The notes under the pieces are model-generated. The model was not told the origin of the DNA, searched no databases, and worked only from the letters and a program-made list of their open reading frames with translations. DNA of 64,000 nucleotides from Pseudomonas haemolytica. GTDB lineage: Bacteria > Pseudomonadota > Gammaproteobacteria > Pseudomonadales > Pseudomonadaceae. Position 1 is the first letter of the stretch; the number at the start of each line of letters is the position of its first letter. Below are positions 19,265-29,139 of this stretch, in pieces. Both the position numbers and the translations under genes were made by a program. Location of the stretch: the NCBI RefSeq assembly GCF_009659625.1, contig NZ_VOIW01000001.1:62001-126000 (forward strand), in the 5' to 3' direction.

Positions 19265-20224
19265 TTAGATCGCATTACGCAGGCTGAGATTTTCCGGGTG
19301 CGGTTGCAGGTAGACCTGCTGCGCGATGTAACGGTCCGGGTGTTGGCGAAAGTGGTGCTTGAGCAGGGTCAGCGGCACCACCAGCGGCACAATGCCGTGA
19401 CGGTATTGGCCGATCACGGTTTGCATTTCCTCTTTGTCATCGGCGCTGATGGCTTGCTTGAGGTAGCCGCTGATGTGTTGCAACACATTGGTGTGAGTGC
19501 CGCGGGTGGCGCACTTTTTCAGGCCCGTCATCAGCTCGCTGAAGTAGCCGTCGGCCAGTGCCTGGAGATCGACTTCCTTGCCCATGCTGCCGAGCAAGTG
19601 TCCCAGGCTTTTGTAGTGCGCCGGGCTGTGGGCCATCAGCAAGTACTTGTAGCGCGAGTGGAACGTCAACAGGCGGTGCCGGGTAAGGCCGTCGGCCAGC
19701 AGTTGTTGCCAGCTGGCGTACACGAATACGCGGGTCAGGAAGTTCTCGCGCAGCACCGGGTCATTCAGGCGGCCGTCTTCTTCCACTGGCAGGTTGGGAT
19801 GGCGTGAGCAAAATGCCTGGGCGTAGATACCGCGCCCGCCGCCCTCGACGGGCGTGCCGTTGTCGCGGTACACCTTGACGCGCTCCAGGCCACAGGACGG
19901 CGACTTCTGCATGAAGATGTAGCCGCACAGGTCGGTATGTTCACGGGCCATTTGCTGGCCGTAGTCATCCAACGGCTGCGTAACGTTGAGTTCACGGTTT
20001 ACGCTGCCGACGGCATGCGGCGCGGCAGGGTCGCCGACCAGGCGAATCGGTTCCCGAGGGATGCCCAGGCCGATGGCGACTTCCGGGCATAGCGGCACAA
20101 AGTCGAAGTACTCGCCGAGGGTCTGGCTGCACAGCAGGGATTGTTTATGCCCGCCGTTGAAGCGCACGTTCTCGCCCAATAGACAGGCGCTGATGGCGAT
20201 CTTCGGTTTTACACTGCTGGACAT
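19265..20224 (-). CDS. DUF523-DUF1722 fusion protein (YbgA-like)
   Basis: A 319-residue protein with an N-terminal DUF523 domain (about 1-160) and a C-terminal DUF1722/YbgA domain (about 190-310). DUF523 includes the [4Fe-4S] thiouracil desulfidase TudS. Three cysteines in matching contexts are visible here: Cys14 (ISACLLG), Cys46 (PLCPEVAIG) and Cys111 (KSPSCGLERV). In E. coli ybgA lies beside phr, so the photolyase link is conserved. The start is the ATG at 20224, seven bases after AGAGG; the TTG two codons earlier is rejected. It is the first gene of the operon, directly behind the operators. Confidence 0.85.
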   Translation of the reverse strand: MSSSVKPKIAISACLLGENVRFNGGHKQSLLCSQTLGEYFDFVPLCPEVAIGLGIPREPIRLVGDPAAPHAVGSVNRELNVTQPLDDYGQQMAREHTDLCGYIFMQKSPSCGLERVKVYRDNGTPVEGGGRGIYAQAFCSRHPNLPVEEDGRLNDPVLRENFLTRVFVYASWQQLLADGLTRHRLLTFHSRYKYLLMAHSPAHYKSLGHLLGSMGKEVDLQALADGYFSELMTGLKKCATRGTHTNVLQHISGYLKQAISADDKEEMQTVIGQYRHGIVPLVVPLTLLKHHFRQHPDRYIAQQVYLQPHPENLSLRNAI

Positions 20225-20246
20225 GACCAAACCTCTGCGAGATTCC

Positions 20247-20270
20247 TGTACAAGCTGTAGAAGTTGTACA
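20247..20270. promoter_or_regulatory. LitR-type operator O1
   Basis: Exact TGTACA-N12-TGTACA, half-sites at 20247-20252 and 20265-20270. It lies between the predicted transcription start and the DUF523 gene, about +4 to +27 on the minus-strand transcript, so bound protein would block initiation or escape. It matches the recalled T(G/A)TACA-N12-TGTA(C/A)A motif of P. putida light-inducible promoters. Confidence 0.75.
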
Positions 20271-20280
20271 ACTAAGCCTC

Positions 20281-20308
20281 ATCATAGATTCGATGTTGTA
20301 CAAGTCAA
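20281..20308 (-). promoter_or_regulatory. Sigma-70 promoter of the photoprotection operon
   Basis: Reading on the minus strand: -35 TTGACT (20303-20308), 16-base spacer, -10 TATGAT (20281-20286). The -35 box lies inside the N12 spacer of operator O2, and O1 lies just downstream of the -10 box. The arrangement suggests repression by a MerR dimer or tetramer bridging O1 and O2. Confidence 0.75.
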
Positions 20309-20320
20309 ATAATTTGTACA
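20297..20320. promoter_or_regulatory. LitR-type operator O2
   Basis: Second exact TGTACA-N12-TGTACA, half-sites at 20297-20302 and 20315-20320, exactly 50 bp from O1. It covers the -35 box of the operon promoter. Confidence 0.75.
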
Positions 20321-20336
20321 GGTTTTTTCGGCGGCG

Positions 20337-21584
<1,248 letters not shown>

Positions 21585-21591
<7 letters not shown>

Positions 21592-21608
21592 TATTGTTTT
21601 TTGGTATA
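21585..21608 (-). promoter_or_regulatory. LitR-type operator O3 (near match)
   Basis: Read on the minus strand this is TATACC-N12-TGTACA, 11 of 12 positions matching T(G/A)TACA-N12-TGTA(C/A)A with the same 12-base spacing as O1 and O2. It lies in the divergent gap between the COG3380 gene and the TIGR01777-hemH pair, so it could control either side. Confidence 0.55.
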
Positions 21609-21645
21609 AGTTTTGGCGTGCCTGATCGTTTGGCGTGACCTATGG

Positions 21646-21661
21646 TTAAGCTAAGGCTTAA
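21646..21661. promoter_or_regulatory. TTAAGC-N4-GCTTAA dyad
   Basis: A perfect 6-4-6 inverted repeat (TTAAGC taag GCTTAA) lies about 86 bp before the TIGR01777 start and 110 bp before the COG3380 start. It has no T run, so it looks more like a protein-binding dyad than a terminator. The binding protein is unknown. Confidence 0.3.
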
Positions 21662-21747
21662 ACGTCCGTTACGCTCGATTATCTAATTGATCCCTGCTTA
21701 TAAAATAGACCAGTGAGCGGCGGCGAACGTTACATGAGGAGAGTCCC

Positions 21748-22647
21748 ATGCATATTTTGCTGACCGGCGGTACTGGCCTGATTGGCCGCCAACTTTGCCG
21801 ACATTGGCTTGCCCAGGGCCATCGCGTGACGGTATGGAGCCGGCAACCGGAAACGGTCGCCCAGGTTTGCGGTGCCCAAGTGCTCGGGGTTGGCCGTCTG
21901 CAAGAGGTGATTGGCGCTGTGGACGCGGTGGTCAACCTGGCGGGCGCGCCCATTGCCGATCGGCCCTGGACCCACAAACGCAAGACGTTGCTGTGGAGCA
22001 GCCGCATCAACCTCACTGAAACCTTGCTGGCGTGGATGGAAAGCCTGGAGCAAAAACCAGCGGTGCTGATCTCCGGCTCTGCCGTGGGTTGGTATGGCGA
22101 TGGCGGCGAGCGCGAACTGACTGAAGCCAGCGGCCCGGTGCAGGACGATTTCCCCAGCCAGTTGTGTATTGCCTGGGAAGAAACCGCCCAGCGTGCCGAA
22201 GCCATGGGCGTTCGCGTGGTGCTGGTGCGTACCGGCCTGGTGCTGGCGGCCGAGGGCGGCTTTTTGTCGCGCCTGTTGCTGCCGTTCAAACTGGCGCTGG
22301 GCGGGCCGATCGGCAATGGTCGGCAGTGGATGCCGTGGGTGCATATCAAGGATCAAATCGCCCTGATTGATTTTCTTCTGCACAAGGAAGATGCCAGCGG
22401 TCCTTATAATGCCTGCGCGCCACACCCCGTACGCAACCGCGAGTTTGCCAAGACCCTGGGCCAGGTGCTGCACCGCCCGGCGTTCATGCCGATGCCGGCC
22501 TTTGCGTTGAAGGTTGGCCTGGGTGAGTTGTCCGGCTTGTTGCTCGGCGGGCAAAAGGCGCTTCCTGAACGGCTGCTGGTTGCGGGTTTCACTTTCCAGT
22601 TCACTGAATTGCGTGCGGCTCTGGACGACTTGTCCAGCCGCCTTTAG
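21748..22647 (+). CDS. TIGR01777-family NAD(P)-binding epimerase-like protein
   Basis: A 299-residue extended-SDR-type protein: nucleotide loop [19 protein letters not shown] at residues 3-21, the internal motif [18 protein letters not shown], and a C-terminal DUF1731 region ([29 protein letters not shown]). Known as YfcH/SulA-type in databases; the true substrate is not known. It lies 14 bp before hemH with its own ribosome site (GAGGAG before the ATG), so the pair is one transcript diverging from the COG3380 gene. The same pairing with hemH occurs in other pseudomonads. Confidence 0.88.
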   Translation: MHILLTGGTGLIGRQLCRHWLAQGHRVTVWSRQPETVAQVCGAQVLGVGRLQEVIGAVDAVVNLAGAPIADRPWTHKRKTLLWSSRINLTETLLAWMESLEQKPAVLISGSAVGWYGDGGERELTEASGPVQDDFPSQLCIAWEETAQRAEAMGVRVVLVRTGLVLAAEGGFLSRLLLPFKLALGGPIGNGRQWMPWVHIKDQIALIDFLLHKEDASGPYNACAPHPVRNREFAKTLGQVLHRPAFMPMPAFALKVGLGELSGLLLGGQKALPERLLVAGFTFQFTELRAALDDLSSRL

Positions 22648-22661
22648 AGATAGGATGTTGC

Positions 22662-23687
22662 ATGACCGATCACGCGTTGTTACTGGTCAACCTGGGTTCA
22701 CCGGCGTCCACTTCGGTGGCCGATGTGCGCAGTTACCTTAATCAGTTCCTGATGGATCCTTATGTGATCGACCTGCCTTGGCCTGTGCGGCGTTTGCTGG
22801 TGTCGCTGATCCTGATCAAGCGCCCCGAGCAGTCGGCCCATGCGTATGCGTCAATCTGGTGGGACGAGGGTTCGCCTCTGGTGGTGCTCAGCCGTCGCCT
22901 GCAACAGCAGATGACCGCGCAGTGGACCCAGGGGCCGGTGGAACTGGCGATGCGTTATGGCGAGCCATCGCTGGAAACGACCCTGACGCGCCTCGCTGCC
23001 CAGGGTATCCAGAAAGTGACATTGGCGCCGCTGTACCCGCAGTTTGCCGACAGCACCGTGACCACGGTGATAGAGGAAGCCAAGCGAGTAGTGCGAGACA
23101 AGCGTCTCAACGTACAGTTTTCGATCCTGCAACCTTTCTACGATCAGCCGGAATATCTCGATGCCCTGGTGGCTAGCGCCCGCGCTTATCTGGAGCAGGA
23201 TTTCGATCACTTGTTGCTCAGTTTCCATGGCCTGCCCGAGCGTCATCTGAAAAAGCTCGACCCTACCGGTGCGCATTGCTTCAAGGATGCCGACTGCTGC
23301 AAGAACGCGTCGCCTGAAGTACTTGCCACCTGCTATCGCGCACAATGCTTCAGCGTCGCTCGGGATTTTGCCGAGCGTTCCGGTTTACCGGAGGGTAAGT
23401 GGTCGGTCGCGTTTCAATCGCGCCTGGGCCGGGCGAAGTGGATCGAACCCTACACCGAGGCACGCCTGGAGGCGTTGGCACAACAGGGCGTGAAAAAGCT
23501 GCTGGTGATGTGCCCGGCGTTTGTCGCCGATTGCATCGAGACCCTGGAAGAGATTGGCGACCGCGGGCGGGAGCAGTTCCGCGAGGCGGGGGGCGAGGAG
23601 TTGGTGTTGGTGCCGTGCTTGAATGATGATCCGCAGTGGGCGGTGGCGCTTAATACGCTGTGTGAACGGGCACCGACGACGCTATAA
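22662..23687 (+). CDS. hemH: Ferrochelatase
   Basis: Inserts Fe2+ into protoporphyrin IX, the last step of heme b synthesis, at the inner membrane. The 341-residue product has [24 protein letters not shown] at the N-terminus, [16 protein letters not shown], the catalytic histidine in [18 protein letters not shown], and a C-terminal [17 protein letters not shown]. Two cysteine-rich stretches ([13 protein letters not shown] and CYRAQC) are visible. Its position beside the photoprotection cluster is notable because its substrate is a photosensitiser. Confidence 0.96.
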   Translation: MTDHALLLVNLGSPASTSVADVRSYLNQFLMDPYVIDLPWPVRRLLVSLILIKRPEQSAHAYASIWWDEGSPLVVLSRRLQQQMTAQWTQGPVELAMRYGEPSLETTLTRLAAQGIQKVTLAPLYPQFADSTVTTVIEEAKRVVRDKRLNVQFSILQPFYDQPEYLDALVASARAYLEQDFDHLLLSFHGLPERHLKKLDPTGAHCFKDADCCKNASPEVLATCYRAQCFSVARDFAERSGLPEGKWSVAFQSRLGRAKWIEPYTEARLEALAQQGVKKLLVMCPAFVADCIETLEEIGDRGREQFREAGGEELVLVPCLNDDPQWAVALNTLCERAPTTL

Positions 23688-23706
23688 CCCGAGCCGAGTG
23701 AAGATC

Positions 23707-23804
23707 AAAATGTGGGAGCGGGCTTGCTCGCGAATGCGGTGTATCAGTCAGCACCTCTATCAACTGACGGAGCGCATTCGCGAGCAAGCCCGCTCCCACA
23801 TTTT
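23707..23804. repeat. REPIN (paired inverted REP elements)
   Basis: Two 32-base arms (23707-23738 and 23773-23804) form a perfect inverted repeat around a 34-base centre. Each arm holds the core GTGGGAGCGGGCTTGCTCGC, a REP of the fluorescens group that can itself fold. It sits between the convergent hemH and TonB-receptor genes and may also end their transcripts. Confidence 0.9.
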
Positions 23805-23812
23805 TGACCGTG

Positions 23813-25909
23813 TTACAGATTGAGGGTCAAGCTGACGGTGAAATTGCGCGGTTCCCCGGGGTTGGCCCAGTAGCGGCTATAGGACCGCTCGTAATACTTT
23901 TCATCGAACAGGTTATTCAGGTTCAGCCCCACGGTGACATTCTCCGTAGCCTTGTAGTGGGCCAGCAAATCCACGGTGTGGTAGGCCGGCAGCTGGAAGC
24001 CTGTACCCGCTTCACCGGAGCGATCACCTACGTAAGTGAACGCCGCGCCCAGGTCTGAACCCCGCCACGCGCCATCCTGGAATTCATACACGCCCAACAG
24101 GCTGCCACTGTGCTTGGCCACGCCGAGAATGCGGCTGCCCGTGGGGATGACTTTGTCACCTTGGGTCACTTCGGCGTCTATATAAGCCAAGGCGCCGATC
24201 ACGCGTATGGCGTCGGTCACTTGCCCGGTCACTTGCAGGTCAAACCCCTGACTGCGGGCCTTGCCCATGGCGCGGTTGAGATTGGTGGCCGGGTCTAGGG
24301 TGAGCACGTTTTCCTTTTCGATATGGAATGCAGCGAGGGTGGTGCTGAGGCGGTCGTCAAACAGCTCGCTCTTGATTCCTACCTCATAGCCCACGCCTTC
24401 TTCGGGCTTGAACGATTTGCCGCTGGCACCCAGGCCGTTGTTGGGCTTGAACGAGGTGGACGCGTTGGCAAACACCCCGATTTCAGGCGTGAGCTGGTAG
24501 AGCAGGCCAGCGCGCTGGGTCAGGGCGTCGTGTGTTTGCCGTCCCTGAGGGGCCTTGCCGGTGAAGTCGTTGATGCTTTGCTCAAAATGCTCAAAGCGCG
24601 CCCCGACCATGCCGCGCAGGCGGTCGGTAAAAATGATCTGGTCTTGCAGGTTCAGCGCCTGGCTTTTCACCTGCTCGAAGAAGTCGGTGCCGGTGCGCTC
24701 GCCGTTGGGTTTGGGCTTGCCGTAGATCGGGTTATGGATATCGATGGTGTAACGGCTGCCGCCGACGGTGGTGACGCGCTCTTTCTTGCGGTAGTCCTCG
24801 TATTCAGCGCCAACCAGCAACTCGTGCTGCCAACTGCCAATATCGAATAGGCCGCGCAGTTCCAGCTGGGTGATGCTGTCGTGCCAACCCGTGGAGCGCT
24901 CGCGATAGCGGCGGTCGATGGTGTGACCGTTGGCATTCAGTGCGCGGTTTTCCGAGGCGTCGCCCCACAGGCTGCCTTGCTTGTAGTGGCTGGCCAGGCG
25001 CAGTTTCCAGGCGTCGTTGAGGTGGTGTTCCAGCGCGGCCTGAATACGGTTGTTGTGGTTGCGGATATTGCCGTCGTTGGGCTCGCCGAGGAAGGTGGAG
25101 TGGGACATGCCGGTATTGGCGATGACACCTCGGTCGAAAGTGGAGCTGTGGCGCACGAATTCGCTTTCGACCAGAAGGTGGGTGTCCGGGGCCAACTGCC
25201 AACTGAAGGAGGGCGCGACGAATACGCGCTTGGCGTCTACGTGATCGCGGAAGCTGTGGTTGTCTTCGACCGCCAGGTTCACGCGTGACAATACGCGCCC
25301 TTCGCTGTCCAGCGGCGTATTCACATCCAATGCGGTGCGGTAGCGGTCCCAACTGCCGGCGTTGGATTGTAGGGTGGTGAAGGCTTCGGGCTGGGGTTTC
25401 TTGGTGACGATATTCACCGTGCCGCCAGGGTCGCCACGCCCATACAGGCTGGCAGCGGGGCCTTTGAGCACTTCAATGCGTTCGATATTCGCAGTGTCCG
25501 GCGTACTCGGGTAACCGCGGTTGGCGCTGAAACCATCCTGGTAGAACTCGGAGGTGGTGAAGCCGCGCACGCTGTATTCGTAGAGGGTCAGGCCACCGAA
25601 GTTGTTTTGCTTGGACACGCCGCCGGCAAAGTCCAAGGCGCGCTCCACACTGTTACTGCCCAGGTCCTTGAGCACCGTGGCGGGAATTACGCTGATGGAT
25701 TGCGGGATGTCGCGCAGGGCGGTGTCGGTCTTGGTGGCACTGGCAGAGCGGGTAGCACGGTAGCCCTTGACCGGCCCGGTAGCGGACTCATAGGCGTCGG
25801 AGGTCACGCTGATGGGGTCGAGTTCCAGGGTGTTTTCTTCGGCGTAGGCAGGGTCGAGCAGCAAACCCAAGGCCAGGCCAGCCAAGGGCACAAACTTTCG
25901 AGACGGCAT
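23813..25909 (-). CDS. TonB-dependent siderophore receptor
   Basis: Outer-membrane beta-barrel that imports ferric siderophores with energy from TonB-ExbBD. The 698-residue precursor has a signal peptide ending near PAYA, then a plug domain (ALRDIPQSISVIPATVLKDLGSNSVERALDFAGG, VLKGPAASLYGRGDPGGTVNIVTKKP) and the barrel, ending in RNFTVSLTLNL with the C-terminal hydrophobic residue typical of such barrels. There is no N-terminal signalling domain, and no sigma/anti-sigma pair is nearby, so it should not act as an FpvA-type signal transducer. The start was taken at MPSRKF. The ligand cannot be told from the sequence. Confidence 0.92.
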   Translation of the reverse strand: MPSRKFVPLAGLALGLLLDPAYAEENTLELDPISVTSDAYESATGPVKGYRATRSASATKTDTALRDIPQSISVIPATVLKDLGSNSVERALDFAGGVSKQNNFGGLTLYEYSVRGFTTSEFYQDGFSANRGYPSTPDTANIERIEVLKGPAASLYGRGDPGGTVNIVTKKPQPEAFTTLQSNAGSWDRYRTALDVNTPLDSEGRVLSRVNLAVEDNHSFRDHVDAKRVFVAPSFSWQLAPDTHLLVESEFVRHSSTFDRGVIANTGMSHSTFLGEPNDGNIRNHNNRIQAALEHHLNDAWKLRLASHYKQGSLWGDASENRALNANGHTIDRRYRERSTGWHDSITQLELRGLFDIGSWQHELLVGAEYEDYRKKERVTTVGGSRYTIDIHNPIYGKPKPNGERTGTDFFEQVKSQALNLQDQIIFTDRLRGMVGARFEHFEQSINDFTGKAPQGRQTHDALTQRAGLLYQLTPEIGVFANASTSFKPNNGLGASGKSFKPEEGVGYEVGIKSELFDDRLSTTLAAFHIEKENVLTLDPATNLNRAMGKARSQGFDLQVTGQVTDAIRVIGALAYIDAEVTQGDKVIPTGSRILGVAKHSGSLLGVYEFQDGAWRGSDLGAAFTYVGDRSGEAGTGFQLPAYHTVDLLAHYKATENVTVGLNLNNLFDEKYYERSYSRYWANPGEPRNFTVSLTLNL

Positions 25910-25950
25910 GATAGAGCGTTCCAATAACCATATTGAAACAATATAACATG

Positions 25951-25969
25951 CCTAATGAGAATGAATCGC
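25951..25969. promoter_or_regulatory. Candidate Fur box of the TonB receptor
   Basis: The stretch CTAATGAGAATGAAT (25952-25966) matches 11 of 15 positions of the centre of the Fur consensus GATAATGATAATCATTATC. It lies about 45 bp upstream of the receptor start, where a Fur repressor site is expected. Confidence 0.5.
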
Positions 25970-26023
25970 TTCGAAATATGCCCTTACAAGCACCCGTGAA
26001 CGGGCACTTGTAGGTCGCGCATG

Positions 26024-27184
26024 CTACTGCTCTTCTTTCGGCGGCGCCGTTGCCGGCGGTGGGCGCAGGCCGATTTCCGCCGACAGCTTGATCTCCTTGC
26101 CGTTGCGCATCACCAGGATCGCCACCTTGTCGGTCGGCTTGATACGCGCCACCTGGTTCATCGACTTGCGGCCATCACCGGCCGGGGCACCGTCGATGCT
26201 GAGGATCACATCGCCCAATTGCAGGCCGGCTTTCTGCGCCGGGCCATCGCGGAAGATCCCGGCGACCACGATACCCGGGCGCCCGGTCAGGCCGAACGAC
26301 TCGGCCAGTTCCTTGGTCAATGGCTGCACTTCAATGCCCAGCCAGCCACGAATCACCTGGCCATGCTCGATGATCGACTTCATCACTTCCATCGCCAGCT
26401 TCACCGGGATCGCAAAGCCGATGCCCTGTGAGCCGCCGGACTTGGAGAAAATCGCGGTGTTGATGCCGGTCAGGTTGCCATTGGCATCCACCAGTGCACC
26501 GCCGGAGTTGCCTGGGTTGATCGCCGCATCGGTCTGGATAAAGTCTTCGTAGCTGTTAAGGCCCAACTGGTTACGCCCAGTGGCGCTGATGATGCCCATG
26601 GTGACCGTCTGGCCCACCCCGAACGGGTTGCCGATGGCCAGTGCCACGTCGCCCACGCGCAAGCCTTCGGAACGGCCGAGGGTGATGGACGGCAGGTTCT
26701 TCAAGTCTATCTTCAGTACCGCGAGGTCGGTTTCCGGATCGCTACCGACCACCCGTGCCAGGGTCTCGCGGCCGTCACGCAGGGCCACCACGATCTGGTC
26801 GGCGCCGGAGGTCACATGGTTATTGGTAAGGATGTAGCCTTCGGGGCTCATGATCACCCCGGAACCCAGGCTGGATTCCATGCGGCGTTGCTTGGGGCCG
26901 TTGTCACCGAAGTAGCGGCGGAACTGCGGGTCCTCGAACAACGGATGCGCAGGTTTGTTGATGACCTTGGTGGTGTACAGGTTGACCACGGCAGGTGCTG
27001 CAATGGTGACAGCGTCGGCATAGGTCACCGGGCCTTGGACCACCGCGCTGGTTTGCGGGGCCTGTTGCAGGTTCACATCCAGGGTGGGCAGGCCTACCCA
27101 TTGGGGATAACGCTGGATAATCAGCATCGCGATCAGCACGCCAGCCAACAATGGCCATCCAAAAAAACGCAGTGCCTTGAGCAT
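26024..27184 (-). CDS. algW: Periplasmic serine protease AlgW (DegS-type)
   Basis: Inner-membrane-anchored periplasmic protease that senses misfolded outer-membrane proteins through its PDZ domain and starts cleavage of the anti-sigma factor MucA, releasing AlgU. The 386-residue product has one N-terminal membrane segment (residues 7-24), the catalytic triad His123 (TNNHVTSG), Asp153 (ETDLAVLK) and Ser227 (NPGNSGGAL), and one PDZ domain (about 275-370). The start is the ATG at 27184; a TTG one codon upstream is less likely. It diverges from the Nif3-like gene. Confidence 0.93.
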   Translation of the reverse strand: MLKALRFFGWPLLAGVLIAMLIIQRYPQWVGLPTLDVNLQQAPQTSAVVQGPVTYADAVTIAAPAVVNLYTTKVINKPAHPLFEDPQFRRYFGDNGPKQRRMESSLGSGVIMSPEGYILTNNHVTSGADQIVVALRDGRETLARVVGSDPETDLAVLKIDLKNLPSITLGRSEGLRVGDVALAIGNPFGVGQTVTMGIISATGRNQLGLNSYEDFIQTDAAINPGNSGGALVDANGNLTGINTAIFSKSGGSQGIGFAIPVKLAMEVMKSIIEHGQVIRGWLGIEVQPLTKELAESFGLTGRPGIVVAGIFRDGPAQKAGLQLGDVILSIDGAPAGDGRKSMNQVARIKPTDKVAILVMRNGKEIKLSAEIGLRPPPATAPPKEEQ

Positions 27185-27285
27185 CAAGTAAGTCCTGACA
27201 GGTTGCAGGGGGCGGGAGAGCGCCCATAATGTGGCGCATTATACGAGGCTGTGACGCCTGCGAACGGGATATTTAGGAGTCTTTT

Positions 27286-28044
27286 ATGGCCGTCCCCCTT
27301 ACTACCCTCGTCGAGGAAGCAGACCGCTACCTTGGCAGCGCAAAAATTGCCGATTATTGCCCCAATGGCCTGCAGGTCGAGGGGCGTCCGCAGGTGATGC
27401 GCATCGTCAGCGGCGTGACCGCCAGCCAGGCGCTGCTGGATGCCGCCGTCGAAGCCAAGGCCGATCTGGTGCTGGTGCACCATGGCTATTTCTGGAAGGG
27501 CGAAAACCCGTGCATTACCGGCATGAAGCAGCGCCGCCTGAAAACCCTGCTCAAGCATGACATCAGCCTGTTGGCCTACCACTTGCCGTTGGATCTGCAC
27601 GCCGATGTGGGCAATAACGTACAGCTTGCTCGGCAGTTGGATATCACCGTCGAAGGCCCGCTGGACCCGAACAACCCCAAGATCGTCGGCCTGGTCGGTT
27701 CCCTGGCCGAACCCCTGTCGCCCCGTGATTTCGCCCGCCGCGTGCAGGATGTGATGGGCCGCGAGCCGTTGCTGATCGAAGGCAGTGAGATGATCCGTCG
27801 TGTCGGCTGGTGCACGGGGGGCGGCCAGGGTTATATCGACCAGGCGATTGCCGCTGGCGTCGACCTGTACCTGAGCGGTGAAGCGTCCGAACAGACCTTC
27901 CACAGTGCCCGGGAAAACGACATCAGCTTCATCGCCGCCGGCCATCACGCCACCGAGCGCTATGGCGTGCAGGCGTTGGGCGATTACCTGGCGCGGCGCT
28001 TTGCCCTTGAGCATTTGTTCATCGATTGCCCGAACCCGATCTAG
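27286..28044 (+). CDS. Nif3-like dinuclear metal-center hexameric protein
   Basis: A 252-residue protein of the Nif3/YbgI family, with the metal-binding histidines in VLVHHGYFWKG and HHATERYGVQALGDYL and the N-terminal DYCPNGLQVEG. The family forms hexameric toroids with two metal ions per subunit; proposed GTP cyclohydrolase-like roles are not settled. It begins a plus-strand run toward cysD, separated by 168 bp. A ribosome site (TAGGAG) precedes the ATG. The gap after it holds only a half REP sequence (TGTGGGAGG at 28063). Confidence 0.9.
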   Translation: MAVPLTTLVEEADRYLGSAKIADYCPNGLQVEGRPQVMRIVSGVTASQALLDAAVEAKADLVLVHHGYFWKGENPCITGMKQRRLKTLLKHDISLLAYHLPLDLHADVGNNVQLARQLDITVEGPLDPNNPKIVGLVGSLAEPLSPRDFARRVQDVMGREPLLIEGSEMIRRVGWCTGGGQGYIDQAIAAGVDLYLSGEASEQTFHSARENDISFIAAGHHATERYGVQALGDYLARRFALEHLFIDCPNPI

Positions 28045-28212
28045 CGGTCACCACCACAGGAATGTGGGAGGGTTTCGGGCCAAACTCGGCGGCATATTCA
28101 TATACCGTTTCGATCTAGCTGGCGCCCTGAATAGAAGAAGGTGCTGTGCTAGCATGCCTCGCTCGAACACGGCCCGCAGGCCGTCCATAAGATCGTTTTT
28201 CCGTGAGTAACC

Positions 28213-29130
28213 ATGGTCGACAAACTGACGCATCTGAAACAGCTGGAGGCGGAAAGCATCCACATCATCCGCGAGGTCGCCGCCGAGTTCGACAACCCGG
28301 TGATGCTCTACTCGATCGGTAAAGACTCCGCCGTGATGCTGCACCTGGCACGCAAGGCCTTCTTCCCAGGCAAGCTGCCGTTCCCGGTGATGCACGTCGA
28401 CACCCGCTGGAAATTCCAGGAGATGTACAAGTTTCGCGACAAGATGGTCGAAGAGCTTGGTCTGGAGTTGATCACCCACGTCAACCCGGATGGCGTGGCG
28501 CAGGGCATCAACCCGTTCACCCACGGCAGCGCCAAGCACACCGATATCATGAAGACCGAGGGCCTCAAGCAGGCCTTGGACAAGCATGGTTTCGACGCAG
28601 CGTTCGGCGGTGCCCGTCGCGATGAAGAGAAATCCCGTGCCAAAGAGCGCGTGTACTCGTTCCGCGACAGCAAGCACCGTTGGGACCCGAAGAACCAGCG
28701 CCCCGAGCTGTGGAACGTCTACAACGGCAACGTCAACAAGGGCGAGTCGATCCGCGTGTTCCCGCTGTCCAACTGGACCGAGCTGGACATCTGGCAGTAC
28801 ATCTACCTGGAAGGCATCCCGATTGTGCCGCTGTACTTCGCCGCCGAGCGCGACGTGATCGAGAAGAACGGCACGTTGATCATGATTGACGACGACCGCA
28901 TCCTTGAACACCTGTCCGACGAAGACAAAGCCCGCATCGTCAAAAAGAAAGTACGTTTCCGCACCCTTGGCTGCTACCCGTTGACGGGCGCGGTGGAGTC
29001 CGAAGCCGAGACGCTGACGGACATCATTCAGGAAATGCTCCTGACGCGAACTTCCGAGCGCCAGGGCCGGGTCATCGACCACGATGGCGCCGGCTCCATG
29101 GAAGATAAAAAACGTCAAGGCTATTTCTAA
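28213..29130 (+). CDS. cysD: Sulfate adenylyltransferase subunit 2
   Basis: Catalytic subunit of ATP sulfurylase, making adenosine 5'-phosphosulfate (APS) from sulfate and ATP. The 305-residue product has the PP-loop motif [20 protein letters not shown], the PAPS-reductase-like fold, and the [21 protein letters not shown] segment. It is nine bases from cysNC and forms the usual two-gene operon of pseudomonads. Sulfur control by CysB is expected from the family but no site is obvious to me. Confidence 0.97.
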   Translation: MVDKLTHLKQLEAESIHIIREVAAEFDNPVMLYSIGKDSAVMLHLARKAFFPGKLPFPVMHVDTRWKFQEMYKFRDKMVEELGLELITHVNPDGVAQGINPFTHGSAKHTDIMKTEGLKQALDKHGFDAAFGGARRDEEKSRAKERVYSFRDSKHRWDPKNQRPELWNVYNGNVNKGESIRVFPLSNWTELDIWQYIYLEGIPIVPLYFAAERDVIEKNGTLIMIDDDRILEHLSDEDKARIVKKKVRFRTLGCYPLTGAVESEAETLTDIIQEMLLTRTSERQGRVIDHDGAGSMEDKKRQGYF

Positions 29131-29139
29131 GGGGCTGTC

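Noticed and set aside
23707..23804. Possible CRISPR repeat or integron site
   Set aside because: The palindromes are single pairs at gene ends without spacers, cas genes or an integrase, and they match REP/REPIN structure.
25988..26016. Terminator for algW in the gap before the TonB receptor
   Set aside because: An imperfect stem around CCCGT/ACGGG exists but has an internal mismatch and no T run on the minus strand.
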